NCBI GenBank assembly: GCA_015501605.1
Contig: JADNRZ010000001.1
Coordinates: 1,550,001 to 1,614,000, forward strand
DNA from: Panaeolus papilionaceus
Taxonomy: Eukaryota > Basidiomycota > Agaricomycetes > Agaricales
DNA length: 64,000 bases
Reading direction: 5' to 3'
Below are positions 52,247-63,626 of this stretch, in pieces. Below the pieces are notes generated by a model that was not told the origin of the DNA, searched no databases, and worked only from the letters and a program-made list of their open reading frames with translations. Numbering within the stretch: the first letter of the stretch is position 1; each line of letters opens with the position of its first letter. Made by a program: the position numbers and the translations under genes.

Positions 52247-52688
52247 TCACCAGTAAATTCGTCGCTCGATTGTGCGCCTACGATCGAGAAGATTCGGGCG
52301 GCTGTAGATCACTCGTTTAACATGGGTAACCGAAGGGTAGCTGTGTGGGGCGAATGCATAAGAGAGGTGTAGGCAGGGTATGCATGGACAATTACTCACA
52401 CCACGTTGGTGATGCCACCATCGAGAACGACCTCGATGACTTGACGGCCCTAAACATTTCCCCGTTATGTTTGAGTTGCATGTAACAGACGGCGACACTG
52501 GAAGACTTACGTAGCTGTCGTAGTAGGAGCGTTTCACCAAACCTTCCTGGTGGCCCTTGTTTCCGTGACGAACAGCGACAATGTCACCAGCCTAACATTG
52601 CCCTGTCATCAATTCTCCTGTTCCCTAAATGGCCAGCACAAGGAAGACTTACGATGATATCTTCAATTTCTGATTCGTAAATGGCCAT
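52247..52688 (-). CDS. Small KOW-like protein, 86 residues
   Basis: Four exons on the minus strand: 52688-52653, 52591-52511, 52449-52400, 52340-52247. The protein begins MAIYESEIEDIIAGDIVAVR, continues HGNKGHQEGLVKRSYYDSYGRQ, then VIEVVLDGG, and ends in a very basic tail DRRRTIERRIYW. The GDxVxVxxGxxKGxxG-like core resembles a KOW motif as found in ribosomal and transcription-elongation proteins, which bind RNA. I do not recognise a named family. Its four exons, all in phase with consensus splice sites, and its compact charge pattern argue that it is real. It is easily missed by gene finders because no open frame exceeds 100 codons. A GGT repeat lies just upstream of the start on the plus strand (52711-52727). 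Confidence 0.75.
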
Positions 52689-55320
52689 GACGCTAAGTGT
52701 TGCTGGTTAACGGTGGTGGTGGTGGTGGGCCGAGAGTGGGTCTTAATGGCAGGTCAAACGATGGGAAAAGAATGTGTCAGTCAAATGCCTTCTCAATAAT
52801 AAACAGCAGAGTAGACCAAGTTACTCACTGGAGGTAACGCTGGCTGAGATTCGAGTGAGAGAGTCGAGGGTGACGAAGAGGAATTGTGAGGAACGGGAAT
52901 AAGAGGGTGAGTTCCCTTTTATAAGATTAGATTCGGGGGTTCGTGCATGGGAAAGAGAATCAATAGTCCGACATTTTTCTCGGGTGAGGCAGTCGTGAGG
53001 CTTGCCTCGAGGACGGTGATGGCGTGACCCGACCCCAAACATCATTATTATCATACCCCATTCTCTTATTTTTTCCTTGTTCTTTAATGTCCCCTTAAAA
53101 TATTAAGACAAGGACTTTGAGTACGTTGTGTACGATACGGGATAATATCCGCTTCAGTCATCTTATTTTTTATTCTTTAACCTTCATCTATATTTTGATA
53201 CTAACATTCAACAAGGCGGCCTTATTGTGAGCTATCATTGACCTATCACTTATGTAACAATCATGGATTTGTTGCAATCCCTGAAGTGCCGATTTGTGAA
53301 GGACGTCGGTGCTTAGGGCATTAAGTACCGGTATTGTGTCCCTAGTGCGCCATCATGACATGTGGTGCGGACATGAGGACACGGCCTGCCTCTCAAACAT
53401 GTATCAAGACATTGTAAAAATAGTTATAGGAGCGCATCGCCTTCAATGATCTACCTACCCCCTGGTGAGACAGAGAAAGAGTTGGTAAAATGAGGAATTT
53501 TGAAATACGGGGACAGGCCGGAACTAAGAAGCATTACGATATTGATTGTCCATTGTTCATCATGTAATAACATGTCTTCTTGATTCCTAAGTTAATATGA
53601 TGTCTGTGCGAACCCTTGACCAGCTCGTCCACAGTCTGGTATGCACCATTAAATCTCATATTATTTAGAGTTTAATATTACCATTAACTGGCACCGGTAC
53701 CAAAGTCAGGGGTACCCCGGAAAACTATGATGTCAGTCACATAGACGCTCATCAATTTACTACAGTACTAGTACTGCAATCATTGGAAGATATCAAATAA
53801 CGGGTCCAGGATACGGATGTTCGAACTTCTAAGACTGAATCAATGCACCAGTCCTCGCCGCAAGACTCCTCAGGTCACGAAAACACCTCTTTATTCCGTC
53901 CGACAACCTTCGATATGTGTCATAGTCACTCGATAGAAGACATAAACAGATATAAATAGGTTTATCATTTCAATCCGAGTATTTGGAGACTTGAACAGAC
54001 TAGGACGCGTAATAGACTCGTGACGCAGTCCCTCACCCGAGGCGAAGCCTCCGTGTTCGCCTCGAGTAAGGGGCCGGTCACAGGTCTAGACGCGTAAGTA
54101 GATAGCGTGGAATTCCCTTCCTGGTGTTGCTTAACTTGGGTTATGTAAGGCATCCATCACTTAGACGCGCTCGGCCTCTTGAGTCTTGAACCTCTCCAAT
54201 AGACTCGAGTGCAGGTATCCTCAGGTTTCCTCAGACCCGCCTCACAGGTTTTCAGCAAAGTTACCTACGGGTGAGTCTAGTCGAACGAGCTCTCTATGAA
54301 TCTGGGATTTGACTAGGATGCGAGATGATAAACCAAACACATCGCCAACAAACCACTTTCAACACTGGACCTCGAATTTCGCAAGATCTTGTGCTGTTCT
54401 AGGCAGACAAGCACAAGACTGCAAGGCGACACCCTGATAAAAATCGTCTTCGCAGCCACTTGCTCACTTGATACCTATAACTCCTTCTCATCTTGATATC
54501 AGGAGTGCTTGAACCTTGGCCCTTTTTATACGCGCACGTCGGATACACAAAAATAGCCCTGGCTGCAATGCCAAGTGCCTTTGTGGGATTCGCGATGATA
54601 ATCCACTTCTACTGGTTTTCAGGCCTATCCAGGCTTTCTGATCGTACTTTCTTAACAACTGGGAAAATTACTCTCTCACCTGGTACCCGCTCTCTCTCCT
54701 TACCCTGAAAACTCCCGGCACTTCAGTGATTGAAGAACCTCCGAGTTACTACTTGTCTGATGATGATCTACTCAGTGTTCGTATTCTCGTGATGGTCGGT
54801 CAGTATCCCCGGGTCTCAAAAAAAGTGATTTCTGACAGTCTGAATCATAATCGTAGCCTTTCAGTTTGAAAGTGCTGTATGAATGTCAAGCATAGGCACA
54901 TTTTTGGAATGCCTACCGATTGGGGTTGAGACTGGAAACCGGATTGGCTTCCCTCATATCATTATTTTCAAAGGCTGCTCCCCACGTGAGAGTGCAAAGA
55001 CACCGAGCTGTGAATCAGAATTGAAAAGTTGTGGTGGCAATTGGCGTTTGGTCGAATTCAAATAGCACACTGCCGCCGATAATTGACGCGGAGATCAAGT
55101 TGTACTTTAATTTTTCATCGCAGCACCAAAAAGGTCGACTTCTTAATGTCTGTGCGGGTACAGAGCCGTCCAGGGCCAACGGTTCATGGTTCCTCGCCTT
55201 CTCAGCATACAAAGTCCATCCCTTGCTCGTTCCCATCTCAATCCTACATCCTTCCTCTCTTCTTCTCGCTAGAGTGTCACATCCCAGAGTCAGTCTTCAT
55301 ACCAGACACAATTTGGTCCT
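52689..55320. other. Gene-free stretch of 2.6 kb
   Basis: No coding sequence is supported on either strand. Near 53,990-54,300 the motif TAGAC(T/G)CG recurs several times and a 9-bp perfect inverted repeat is present. This may be decayed repetitive DNA. The last 90 bases are pyrimidine-rich and probably form the leader of the RNase III gene. Confidence 0.5.
54038..54064. repeat. Inverted repeat (hairpin)
   Basis: CGAGGCGAA at 54038-54046 and its exact complement TTCGCCTCG at 54056-54064 flank a 9-base loop. No U tract follows, so it is not a terminator; it may be the core of a small decayed element. Confidence 0.5.
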
Positions 55321-56836
55321 ATGTCCTTAAAGTAAGTAACTTTATTATTCCATGAGCTGCATGACGCTTGGCTTCTTGTCTGTGGGGTGCTTACACAACT
55401 TTGGTTGACTCGTCTTTGTGCTCAACAGACCTGACTTCGGAAAGGATGGAGCCCTCTTTCCTCCCCTCCCAGAGATAAAATCGACGTCAATCAGATTACA
55501 AGTATTCACTCATCGTAGCTTCTTCGCAAGACCAACTCACGTATTTGAGGATCACCCTGACGATCTCAGTCCCGATAATGAAAAGTCAGTTCCGTCTAAC
55601 TCCTTGATGCTGTTGTATGCTTTCTCGCCCTATACTAATCACGTTAAACTAGACTCGAACATCTTGGGGATACAGTCTTAGGCCTGGCTATCACACATCT
55701 CTTAATGGAACTCTATCCGGGCTTGCGGGTCGGCCCTTCAACGGTAAGCTCATACCTTTCATTCTACCTTGCGCTGCAGGGCTAGCGCTGATCTTCACCG
55801 CCCTTCACTAACAGAAAATCAGGGCAATGATCGTTGGAAATGCTACCTTAGCTGAAATGTAAGCTTCGATTATTGCTTCCTCTTTTCCCTCAGCCTCCGT
55901 TTTTATGAGAGACAGCCTGCGAAAGCGGGAGGTCACAATACGTTTATTGGTACAGGTTAATGAAATGTCAGGCTAACACGCCAACTTTAATGCAGATCCT
56001 TGAAATATAAGCTTCCTGATCGGTTGAGACTTCATCCTGCGCAGGCTATCACCCTTCGTGCCTCAACCAACATACAGGGTAAGTAACTTCGTTACTACCT
56101 TATATTGACGTCAGGACAATTCACTGATTTGCTCTGACTCACATAGCCGACGTGTTCGAGGTATGTTGATGTGTCCAGGACGCAGGTCCGCTATTTTCAG
56201 ACGACACCTGACCGCTTTGCTCGCCAGTCCTTCGTAGGCGGATTGTATCTAGATCAGGGGATGGATGTCGTCCGGGCATGGGCCGAAAAGCTCTTCCCTC
56301 CCTACGCGGTTGCCGCATACGAATTGACTCGCAAACAACACGGCCTTCCACCTTTGCCTCCCTCCTTTGTGAATGGCTGCGGTAGTCCCACGTTCTCTCA
56401 TGCTCCTATGAGCATGAGTCGAGCATCATCTGGAACCCTTTCATCTCCTGGTGGAAGCATTCAAGGGACAATTTCGGGCGCTCACCTCCTTCCAGAACCT
56501 GGCGAAATCATTTACACGACACCAACTACGGGTCACCTTGCGCTCTTCAACCAGCACCTCCAGAAGGCTAATCGGCAGATCGAGTGGATCTATTCGGATG
56601 GCAGCGAAGCCGCCTTTGCCGCCAATGGTGGATACGCAGACGTAGGCTTGCCAGGCGACTTTGTGATTCGCGGGACTATTACCACACCTGTGTGGTATGT
56701 CAAGGTGATGGTCGATGGTGAATATTATGGACGAGGCAGAGGAAATACCAAGAAGGCTGCCAGAAACGAGGCTGCGAAGGAAGGGCTGGAAAAATTAGGA
56801 ATCATTGTTTGGTGTGTTCATTTCCTTTTCCCATAG
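55321..56836 (+). CDS. Ribonuclease III with dsRNA-binding domain
   Basis: Seven exons: 55321-55331, 55429-55584, 55653-55743, 55815-55858, 55996-56078, 56147-56160, 56228-56836; 335 residues. The RNase III domain (about residues 10-150) holds the metal ligands E55 and D62 in NEKLEHLGD and D130 and E133 in ADVFE, followed by GGLYLDQG. After a Ser/Gly/Pro linker, residues about 235-328 form a dsRNA-binding fold (HLALFNQHLQ, VWYVKVMVDGEYYGRGRG, TKKAARNEAAKEGLEKLG). It lacks helicase and PAZ domains, so it is an Rnt1-like or bacterial-type RNase III and not Dicer; substrates are probably pre-rRNA or snoRNA precursors (inference). Exon 1 is only 11 bases and exon 6 only 14. The C-terminus is uncertain: a donor near 56812 would alternatively give a stop or a short different tail. 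Confidence 0.88.
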
Positions 56837-57915
56837 TCTTCAGCTTCGCTGACTATTGAGTTGATTACGGGCGTATGTACAGACGCTTTGAAGAGTTGAC
56901 AGGCCATTTCCTTATCAAGATGCGATTAGAAGGCCTGCCACATATCCCTCTGCAGACCTGTGCTAGATGTCCATCTTCAAAGTTCAGCTAGCCCTGGTGT
57001 GCAGTGGATATTTGACACGCGCACTACCAATTCAAATCCAATAGTCAATAGTCTCACAATCATCATTTTACTTTTCTGCATTTATCGCCTCTTATCTTTA
57101 CCTTTCGCTTCTATCAGATTCAATGTAACGTGCTGTTGACGTACCTACTGCCCGAATATATGACTAGCGTTTATATTTATGGTTTTTGCCTCTGTTCCGT
57201 TTCGTGGAGACCGCCAACGTTTAACGTTGCATTTGACGTAAGCGTTCGCCTCCACAATGTATCGGTTATTTCGTTGGTAGAAATGACGTCTTTATTGCGC
57301 TTACAAGCGTTGTTTATAAAATTACATAGACAGCTTAGACTGCATTCCAACTGTGTTCATTTCTGTCCTTTCTGAACGGATGTTCGTACTTCTTTGATGC
57401 GACGAAGAAGGGCGCGGAACGGTACCTATTTGTTGTAAGCAATCATATGTCAGCAGAACAATATGTAGCACGAAAAATGACTACTCAAAATGTTGGGGTT
57501 AAATTATGATGGTCCATCCGTTGGGTGGTTTCCAGCTCAAGCCTTACTAGGCTGCAATTGAAAATGAGAACATTTTGATAGCCATAAGAGGCAAAGCTCA
57601 AGCTGTGATATGAATCCCATTTTCAGGTCGGTTGTGGCAGATAAGCACATGAAGAAACATATCTATTTCTGGGAGCTCCAGATCCCGTAGGCAGTAATAA
57701 CGAAGAAAAAGTAAATAATGCATCGTAACAGAAGGAAAACCAATATCTATGCCGCGGTGCTGCATGGAGAACGCAGCGGGGTAACGTTGCAGTAGTCAGG
57801 AGCAGAATGTGGACCTGGGTAATTGAGGAAAAAAATGAGGTTTACTGGGAGAACACTACATACAGGGAACGGATAACAAGGCCTGGCATTAGGGTATTAG
57901 ATAGGTATCTAAGGC
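56837..57915. other. Convergent intergenic region of 1.1 kb
   Basis: This lies between the RNase III and cytochrome b5 genes. A frame continuing past 56880 could be an alternative 3' exon of the RNase III gene (an acceptor ends at 56881). Nothing else is recognisable. Confidence 0.4.
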
Positions 57916-58613
57916 TTATGCGCCGGTGTAGAAGCGCCATGCGAAGTATCCACCGAGGAGACCAAGAGGTACGAAGTACATAAGACTGAGAAAAAGGGCA
58001 ATCAGCTTCCTTCTTATACTCTGGTACACGATAGGCAAGGAAGCTTACTTTGATCCCTGCTCAACTGCGTTAGAAACACGGTTGGCCTGGGCAGCAGCAG
58101 CACCCGACTTCAATGTGATGCCCTAGAAAGTAAAGTTAAGTATCCAAGCATCTTCTGATGGAAGAGAGGGGGTTATTTACCGAATCCTTCTCGAATTCAC
58201 CAACAAGCATTGCTGGCAGAAGTGCGCGAGCCTCGTCAGAGTGACCTACGTCCTCAAAGGCCTCTGTCGCGTCTTGACCTGTTTGGAAGATTGCTCGTAA
58301 GTGGGGAGGATTGTTTTGAGGTAACCAAATGCCACGTACCACCCTCAGCAAGAATGACCTCGTCTCCTCCTGGGTGCTAATAGGATTTTTTAGAGTGGTT
58401 TAATAGAGTTGTGGTATACTTTACAAACCTCATCCATGAACTTTGTCGCGTCATAGACTGTTGGATTTTTTAAGAAATTCGGAGAGGTGGTAAGATGCGA
58501 AAAGCAAGGATTGTGATTGGCTGGCGCGTACCTTTGCCGTGAATAAGGATGTAGAACTTATCCCTGGACTTGTTAGCACGGAGCTCATCGAGAGTAACGA
58601 TCTTTGAGGTCAT
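57916..58613 (-). CDS. Cytochrome b5, tail-anchored
   Basis: Six exons on the minus strand: 58613-58532, 58457-58429, 58376-58340, 58278-58181, 58122-58049, 57985-57916; 129 residues. The heme is held by H38 (in HPGG) and H62 (in DVGHSDEA), with the family blocks [29 protein letters not shown] and [15 protein letters not shown]-terminal hydrophobic helix ([19 protein letters not shown], about 107-125) anchors it in the endoplasmic reticulum with the heme domain in the cytosol. It carries electrons to desaturases, sterol enzymes and P450s. Residues 85-105 form the linker ([19 protein letters not shown]). Length and domain order are typical. Confidence 0.95.
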
Positions 58614-59446
58614 TTTTTTTTGGAGGAGATGAGGAAAGGTGAAGGTGAAGACTTGAGAAAGATTGGGTTGAGGACAGAGGTATGGTGGGAGTTGAATAAA
58701 GAGCCGTTTATAAAATGGAAAATGGTTTCCCACGTGTAAGGGATAGATGACCGTTTCCGTTTGCTTTTTCCGCCCGTCTATTCACTCGGTACCCCGAGAA
58801 TTGGATTAGCTATTCCAGCAATAATACACTCCGGCTTCAATCTCGGGTCTCTACATTTTACCTTGGGGACAGTGCAGAAAGACCAAAGTAAAATACAGTC
58901 GGTTGGGATGTTCGGAGGACCAGAGATATTTATTCATGTGATAAGCTAATTATGACCAACAAAACAATTATAAGAATATAAGCCCAATTTAGTACTCGAA
59001 TGTCCATTGTAGCTACTAAGTAGCTGGACATTCAAGCGTGGACCAGGATGGTTTGATCTTCCACTCGCAAGTTGAGGAGACGAAGGCACGGAGGGCCATG
59101 TCCCTAGGCATATGTAAGTGGGTCTAAAATAATAATCAAAAACAACTATTTGCTAAGGACTGTTCACAACGGATATAGATCATATTGAAAAAAAGTGGAT
59201 GGTAATCAAGTTCAAGGTGTTGAGGACAAGATGCTCATGTCCCAATAATTTTTTTTTATAACAACAAAGGTATTGTATTTATTTGTACGAAAGCATTGTT
59301 CCCAAACAACGACAAGCATTTGCAACATTCTGTGAGTATGTGTTGTGAACGCCTTGCCTTCACCTTCACCTTTTCACTCGTCTCATCACTCTCATTATAA
59401 TTTAGGCCAGCATTTTTACAGCTGCGTCCTTAAACTTGTCCTAAGC
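58614..59446. other. Divergent promoter region between the cytochrome b5 and FG nucleoporin genes
   Basis: The 830-base spacer separates two outward-transcribed genes. It has A/T runs (59248-59256) and no supported gene. Confidence 0.5.
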
Positions 59447-62400
59447 ATGGAATCCGACTCTTCCGACATACTTGGTCAACAAACCATGCCAGTTCTCAAG
59501 GGAAATCAATCATCACGATTCCCCTTCTCGGCTTTTCAATCCTTGGTCATCTTTGTCGTTCTAGTCGTGATCTATGTCGTGGGTAATCGACTCAGGAAGA
59601 GTATTCTTCTTTGGCGTGAAGAGTCTTATAAGCTGTAAGAAGGTTTCGTCTTCTAAAATAACTGAAAACGTTCGCCAGAAAATTAACGCGCTTTTCTCCT
59701 TTCTTCGCCTGTTTTAGAGCTACGCGTCGTAGGCATGGTATACCCGACAGCGACCTCCGACCATTTAATGTAGCCTACTCAGAAGCCATGGTCAGGGCAA
59801 GAGATGAAGAAAGGCGCCGCCACGCCCCACCTTCTCAGTTACAGTCTCAACCAACATTGCGTCAGCGCGAAGGACGTTCCGAGGATCATTCTCAGAATCC
59901 TCAAAGTAAGCATTGCTCCTATTTCTTTGCTGCTTTTCATTGTCTTGTACATTCCGTATCCAGTGTACTAGAGCTAATTTCTTGTGCACCAATCTATCCT
60001 TTATTGCTTCTCATGCAATCGTATTGATTTGACCAACATGTACTGACTTGATTTTTTCTGGCAGACCCTTATCGATCAGAAACGATGAGCAGGAGTACCG
60101 CTGTCCCATTCCCTGGTGCATATTACACTCCTGCTCCAGATACCCGCTCACAACCTACCACCGGACGTCCTAATGCCAACCTGTAGGTGTCCTCGAGTTT
60201 GTTTGTGTCATCGACCAGCTTACTTAATCACTCCTTAAGCAGTGCTTCCAACCATCGACCAGCTGCGGTTTATCCTCTTATCAATGGCATTTCCAGACCG
60301 CTGTCTCGACAGCCGGCCTTAAATCATGCTCCTGTCAATTGGTCTGAGCACGACGTTAGAAAGCGCGCTCTTGATGATAACCAGGACGAACAAGAGCTGA
60401 AAAAGACCAGAGTCGGTGGAGAACATATGACCGATGGCGATGACGAACCTGCATACGAGTCTTCGTATTCTCGTTCTAAACGTGGATCCAAACGTGGAAT
60501 GCAAGAGCAAGAAGAAGAAGAAGATTCGGAAGGGGTTGCAGTCAATAAAAAGATTCGTGGAAAGAGGGCCCGCAAGGTGTCCTTGAACCACAGGTTGTAC
60601 GATACGGACCAAGACATGGAAATCGACGACGAGGAAGCTGATGAAATTTCCGAGCTTCGTTCTGCCTACAGGGGGAAGAAAAGAGACCGCGCTGAGGCTG
60701 GTTCAACCTTTGGTGGGGATGACGAGGAGAGCGAGCCCGAGGTCGATAACAGCAAAGCAAGACGACGACACAGGAAACGTCGGACCGTCGCAAAACGAAA
60801 ATCCGAGGCTACCTATACCCGTGGCAAGAAGCGTGAACGTGAGGGCGAATTGGATAACAGTGATCTGGCCAGCGAAGACGACAGCTCTCCGGATAAAAGC
60901 ACCGCTCGCAAGCGACGTGGAAGGCGTTCATCGCACAAGGACGACGAAGACAGGCTCGCACGTAGCGATATTTCGATGGACGATTCCACAGTTTCGACGA
61001 GGAGTAGAATTCGGAACATCGGTGACGAATGGGAGAGCAATGGTGTGAAATATAAGATTGGACCTAATGGTCAGCGGCTCCGTCAAGCCCTCGTGAAAAA
61101 GGCGAGGCATAAGTTTGTCATGGTATGTCAATGTGCAACACTTCATCGAAGAACTCGCGGTGACCCCATTTTCTACATCACCCTTCAGCCCAAAGATTCG
61201 CAGCATCCTGATCGCGACGCCAACTTGCAAGTGTGTGTTGAGTGTTGGTTGACAGAAGAGGAATATCGAGATGCGAAAGCTCAGCACCTGTTGGCTTGGC
61301 AAGACTCCCCAAAGAAATCGGAAGATGCAGAAAAGCTCACAGTGGATGTTTCGGTATGTGCATGTAATCTAATATTCTGTACCGTTTTAATAATTGTAAC
61401 CAGCAAGAGAAGGTGCGCCCACCTCAAGGCACAAGCGGCAAAAGTCTTCTGTGGTCTACATCTACATCTACGACACCCACGCTCTCCCCTTCGTCGTATT
61501 CACCTGCGTATGGACACCCATTAAATTCTTTGCGACCCATTACTTACCGTGAATTCCGTCATTCTCTTACTTCCAGCGCTATTCTACCCACCAGTCCTTT
61601 CCTCAATACCCAAGTCCCCACTGCCAGACGTATATCAACAACTTCCCGTGCGATCAGTCTTACATCGAGCTATAATGTATCGCCGAAACTTGCTGATAGT
61701 ACAAATGGCCCTCTTCACCCTACTCATAAAGTGTTCTCCAAATGGGAAAAACAGGAACTCGAAGCGCAAGCCATGATGAAAATCCGCGAGCTAAACCGTA
61801 AAAAGGATCAAGAGAAGCAAGAAGAGAAAGAAAGGGCAGAGAAACAGGAACGCGATCTAAAGGCCAAACTCGAGGAGAAAGCCAAATCGTCCATCGTACC
61901 CTCCATCTCTATCGTCCCGCCTGAACCTTCGAAGCCCACTTCAGAGTCTAGTGTTCCGGCGACGAGTACTACTTCCAATCTCCTTGGCAACCCAACCACT
62001 CAGCCCACGTCGAAGGCGGCATCACAAGCCCCCCCCTCAAATCTATTCGGGAAACCTCCTCAACCATCCTCGGATTCATCGGCAACCCCCTCAAAAGGTG
62101 GATTCGGCTTTGCCCTCCCTCCTACTGCTACTACAATCACTGGCTCGGCATCCGAGGCACCCAAAACGCCCTTCAGCTTTGCAACTTCTGCTGCGTCGTC
62201 GACAGCAGCAGCAGCAACAGCTCCCGAAGCCGCTAAGCCATCCTCTAGCTTTAATTTTGCTCCTGCAACCGCGTTGTCCGCTTCCACAGTGGCCGAGACT
62301 ACCAAACCAGCGTTTTCATTCCCCGCACCCGCCGCTCCTGCTACTACAGGGGCCACATCGAAACCATTATTCGCTTTTCCATCAAGTGTTCCTTCTCAAG

Positions 62401-63626
62401 CAACCAACTCAGCACAGACCAATAAACCAGCTGGCTCCGGAGATTCTCTATTTTCTCGCATCGCCCCGCCGCCTGGTAAGGCAGAAGCCAACTCGACACC
62501 TGCGTCAACATCCACCCCGACATCCGTTCCACCCCCGCTGTTTGCGTTTTCAAAGCCCGCCGATAACGCTACAACTGCCATCAACGCCACTTCTGGCACC
62601 TCATCTACTGAGACAGGGTCTGCATTGAAGTTTTCCTTTGGCCCTCCGAAGCCCGCAACACCCTCAGGAACACCTGGGACATCGGTGTTTGGCACAACAT
62701 CAACCGCGGCCACATCTGCGTTTCCCCCTAGTTCTTCAACCGCAGGTAGATCAGTGACAACCTCATCGAGTGATGATAAGAAAACAACCTTTGGTTTTGG
62801 TGCCGGAACGTCAGCTCCAGCGACGACACCCTCTAATCCCTTTGACTCCGCCGCCTCTTCGAACACAACGAACACCCCAGCTGCCCAAAAATTCTCGTTT
62901 CCAGGATCGACATTTGGTACCAATCAAACTCCTGCAACTTTCAATGGTGACAATGCTAAATCAGTTTTCGGCAATGGGGCCTCCGCGTCCACTTCTGTAT
63001 TTGGATCAGGAACTGGGGCATTTGGAAGTGGAGGTTCAACGACTACATCTGCCTTTGGTGCACAAACAAATGGCGAAAAAAAGGATGTCCCAAAATCGGC
63101 CTTTGGTACAGCCTTTGGAAACACCCCATCCATTTTCGGTGCATCCAATGGCACCAATGGCAATGCCTTCAGCGGTTCTAACAAGTTGATGGAACCATCA
63201 AAATTCAACACAACATCAGCGTCCCCGTCTTCTCCAAATACTGTTGCATCTGCTTTCGGATCCAACACCAACGTCTTCGGCGCGAAGCCAGTAGCGGCCC
63301 CTACTTCAAGTGATTCAGGCTCATCGAAACCCGCAGATGCACCTAAACCGCTATTCAGTTTCGGCCCTAGCAGTGCAGCTCCTGCAACGAACGGAACATC
63401 CACTCCCGCGTCGAAGCCCTCAACCTTCAGCTTTGGACCCTCGACAACCTCAACAACCCCTGCGGGTGCCCCAGCTGCTGGAGGATTCTCGTTCCAGTTC
63501 GGCCAAACTACAACCACGCCTGCTAGTTCACCTTTTGGTGCGTCATCTACATCTGTCTTCGGACAGCCCGCAGCTGCTGGGAACAGTGCCCCATCATTCA
63601 GTTTTGGTCAACAGAAACAATCATAA
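59447..63626 (+). CDS. Membrane-anchored FG-repeat nucleoporin, POM121-like layout
   Basis: Six exons: 59447-59634, 59718-59905, 60065-60182, 60243-61122, 61189-61353, 61404-63626; 1,253 residues. Residues 30-46 are one strong membrane helix (SAFQSLVIFVVLVVIYVV) followed by basic residues (GNRLRKS). Residues about 180-400 are highly charged with many KKRDR/RKRR stretches, likely nuclear import signals. A charged helix follows (VFSKWEKQELEAQAMMKI). From about residue 725 to the end come FG repeats: SVFGSGTGAFGSGG, SAFGTAFGN, FSFGPSS, SVFGQPAA and a final FSFGQQ. FG tails form the permeability barrier of the nuclear pore. The third intron (60183-60242) begins inside CTGTAGGT, so unspliced RNA hits a TAG at once and the two halves look like separate genes. 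Splicing joins them in phase (CT|T). The join is inferred from splice sites and continuity only. Confidence 0.75.

Noticed and set aside
55083..55331. Longer N-terminus for the RNase III gene from an ATG at 55146
   Set aside because: That frame joins exon 2 into an immediate stop; only the ATG at 55321 gives the right phase.
60187..61524. Stand-alone gene starting with GTG at 60187
   Set aside because: GTG is not a normal fungal start, and the TAG before it sits inside a consensus donor; splicing joins this frame to the upstream membrane exon in phase.
62060..63517. Long minus-strand frames opposite the FG-repeat region
   Set aside because: They are complements of low-complexity Ser/Thr/Pro/FG coding sequence and have no family features.
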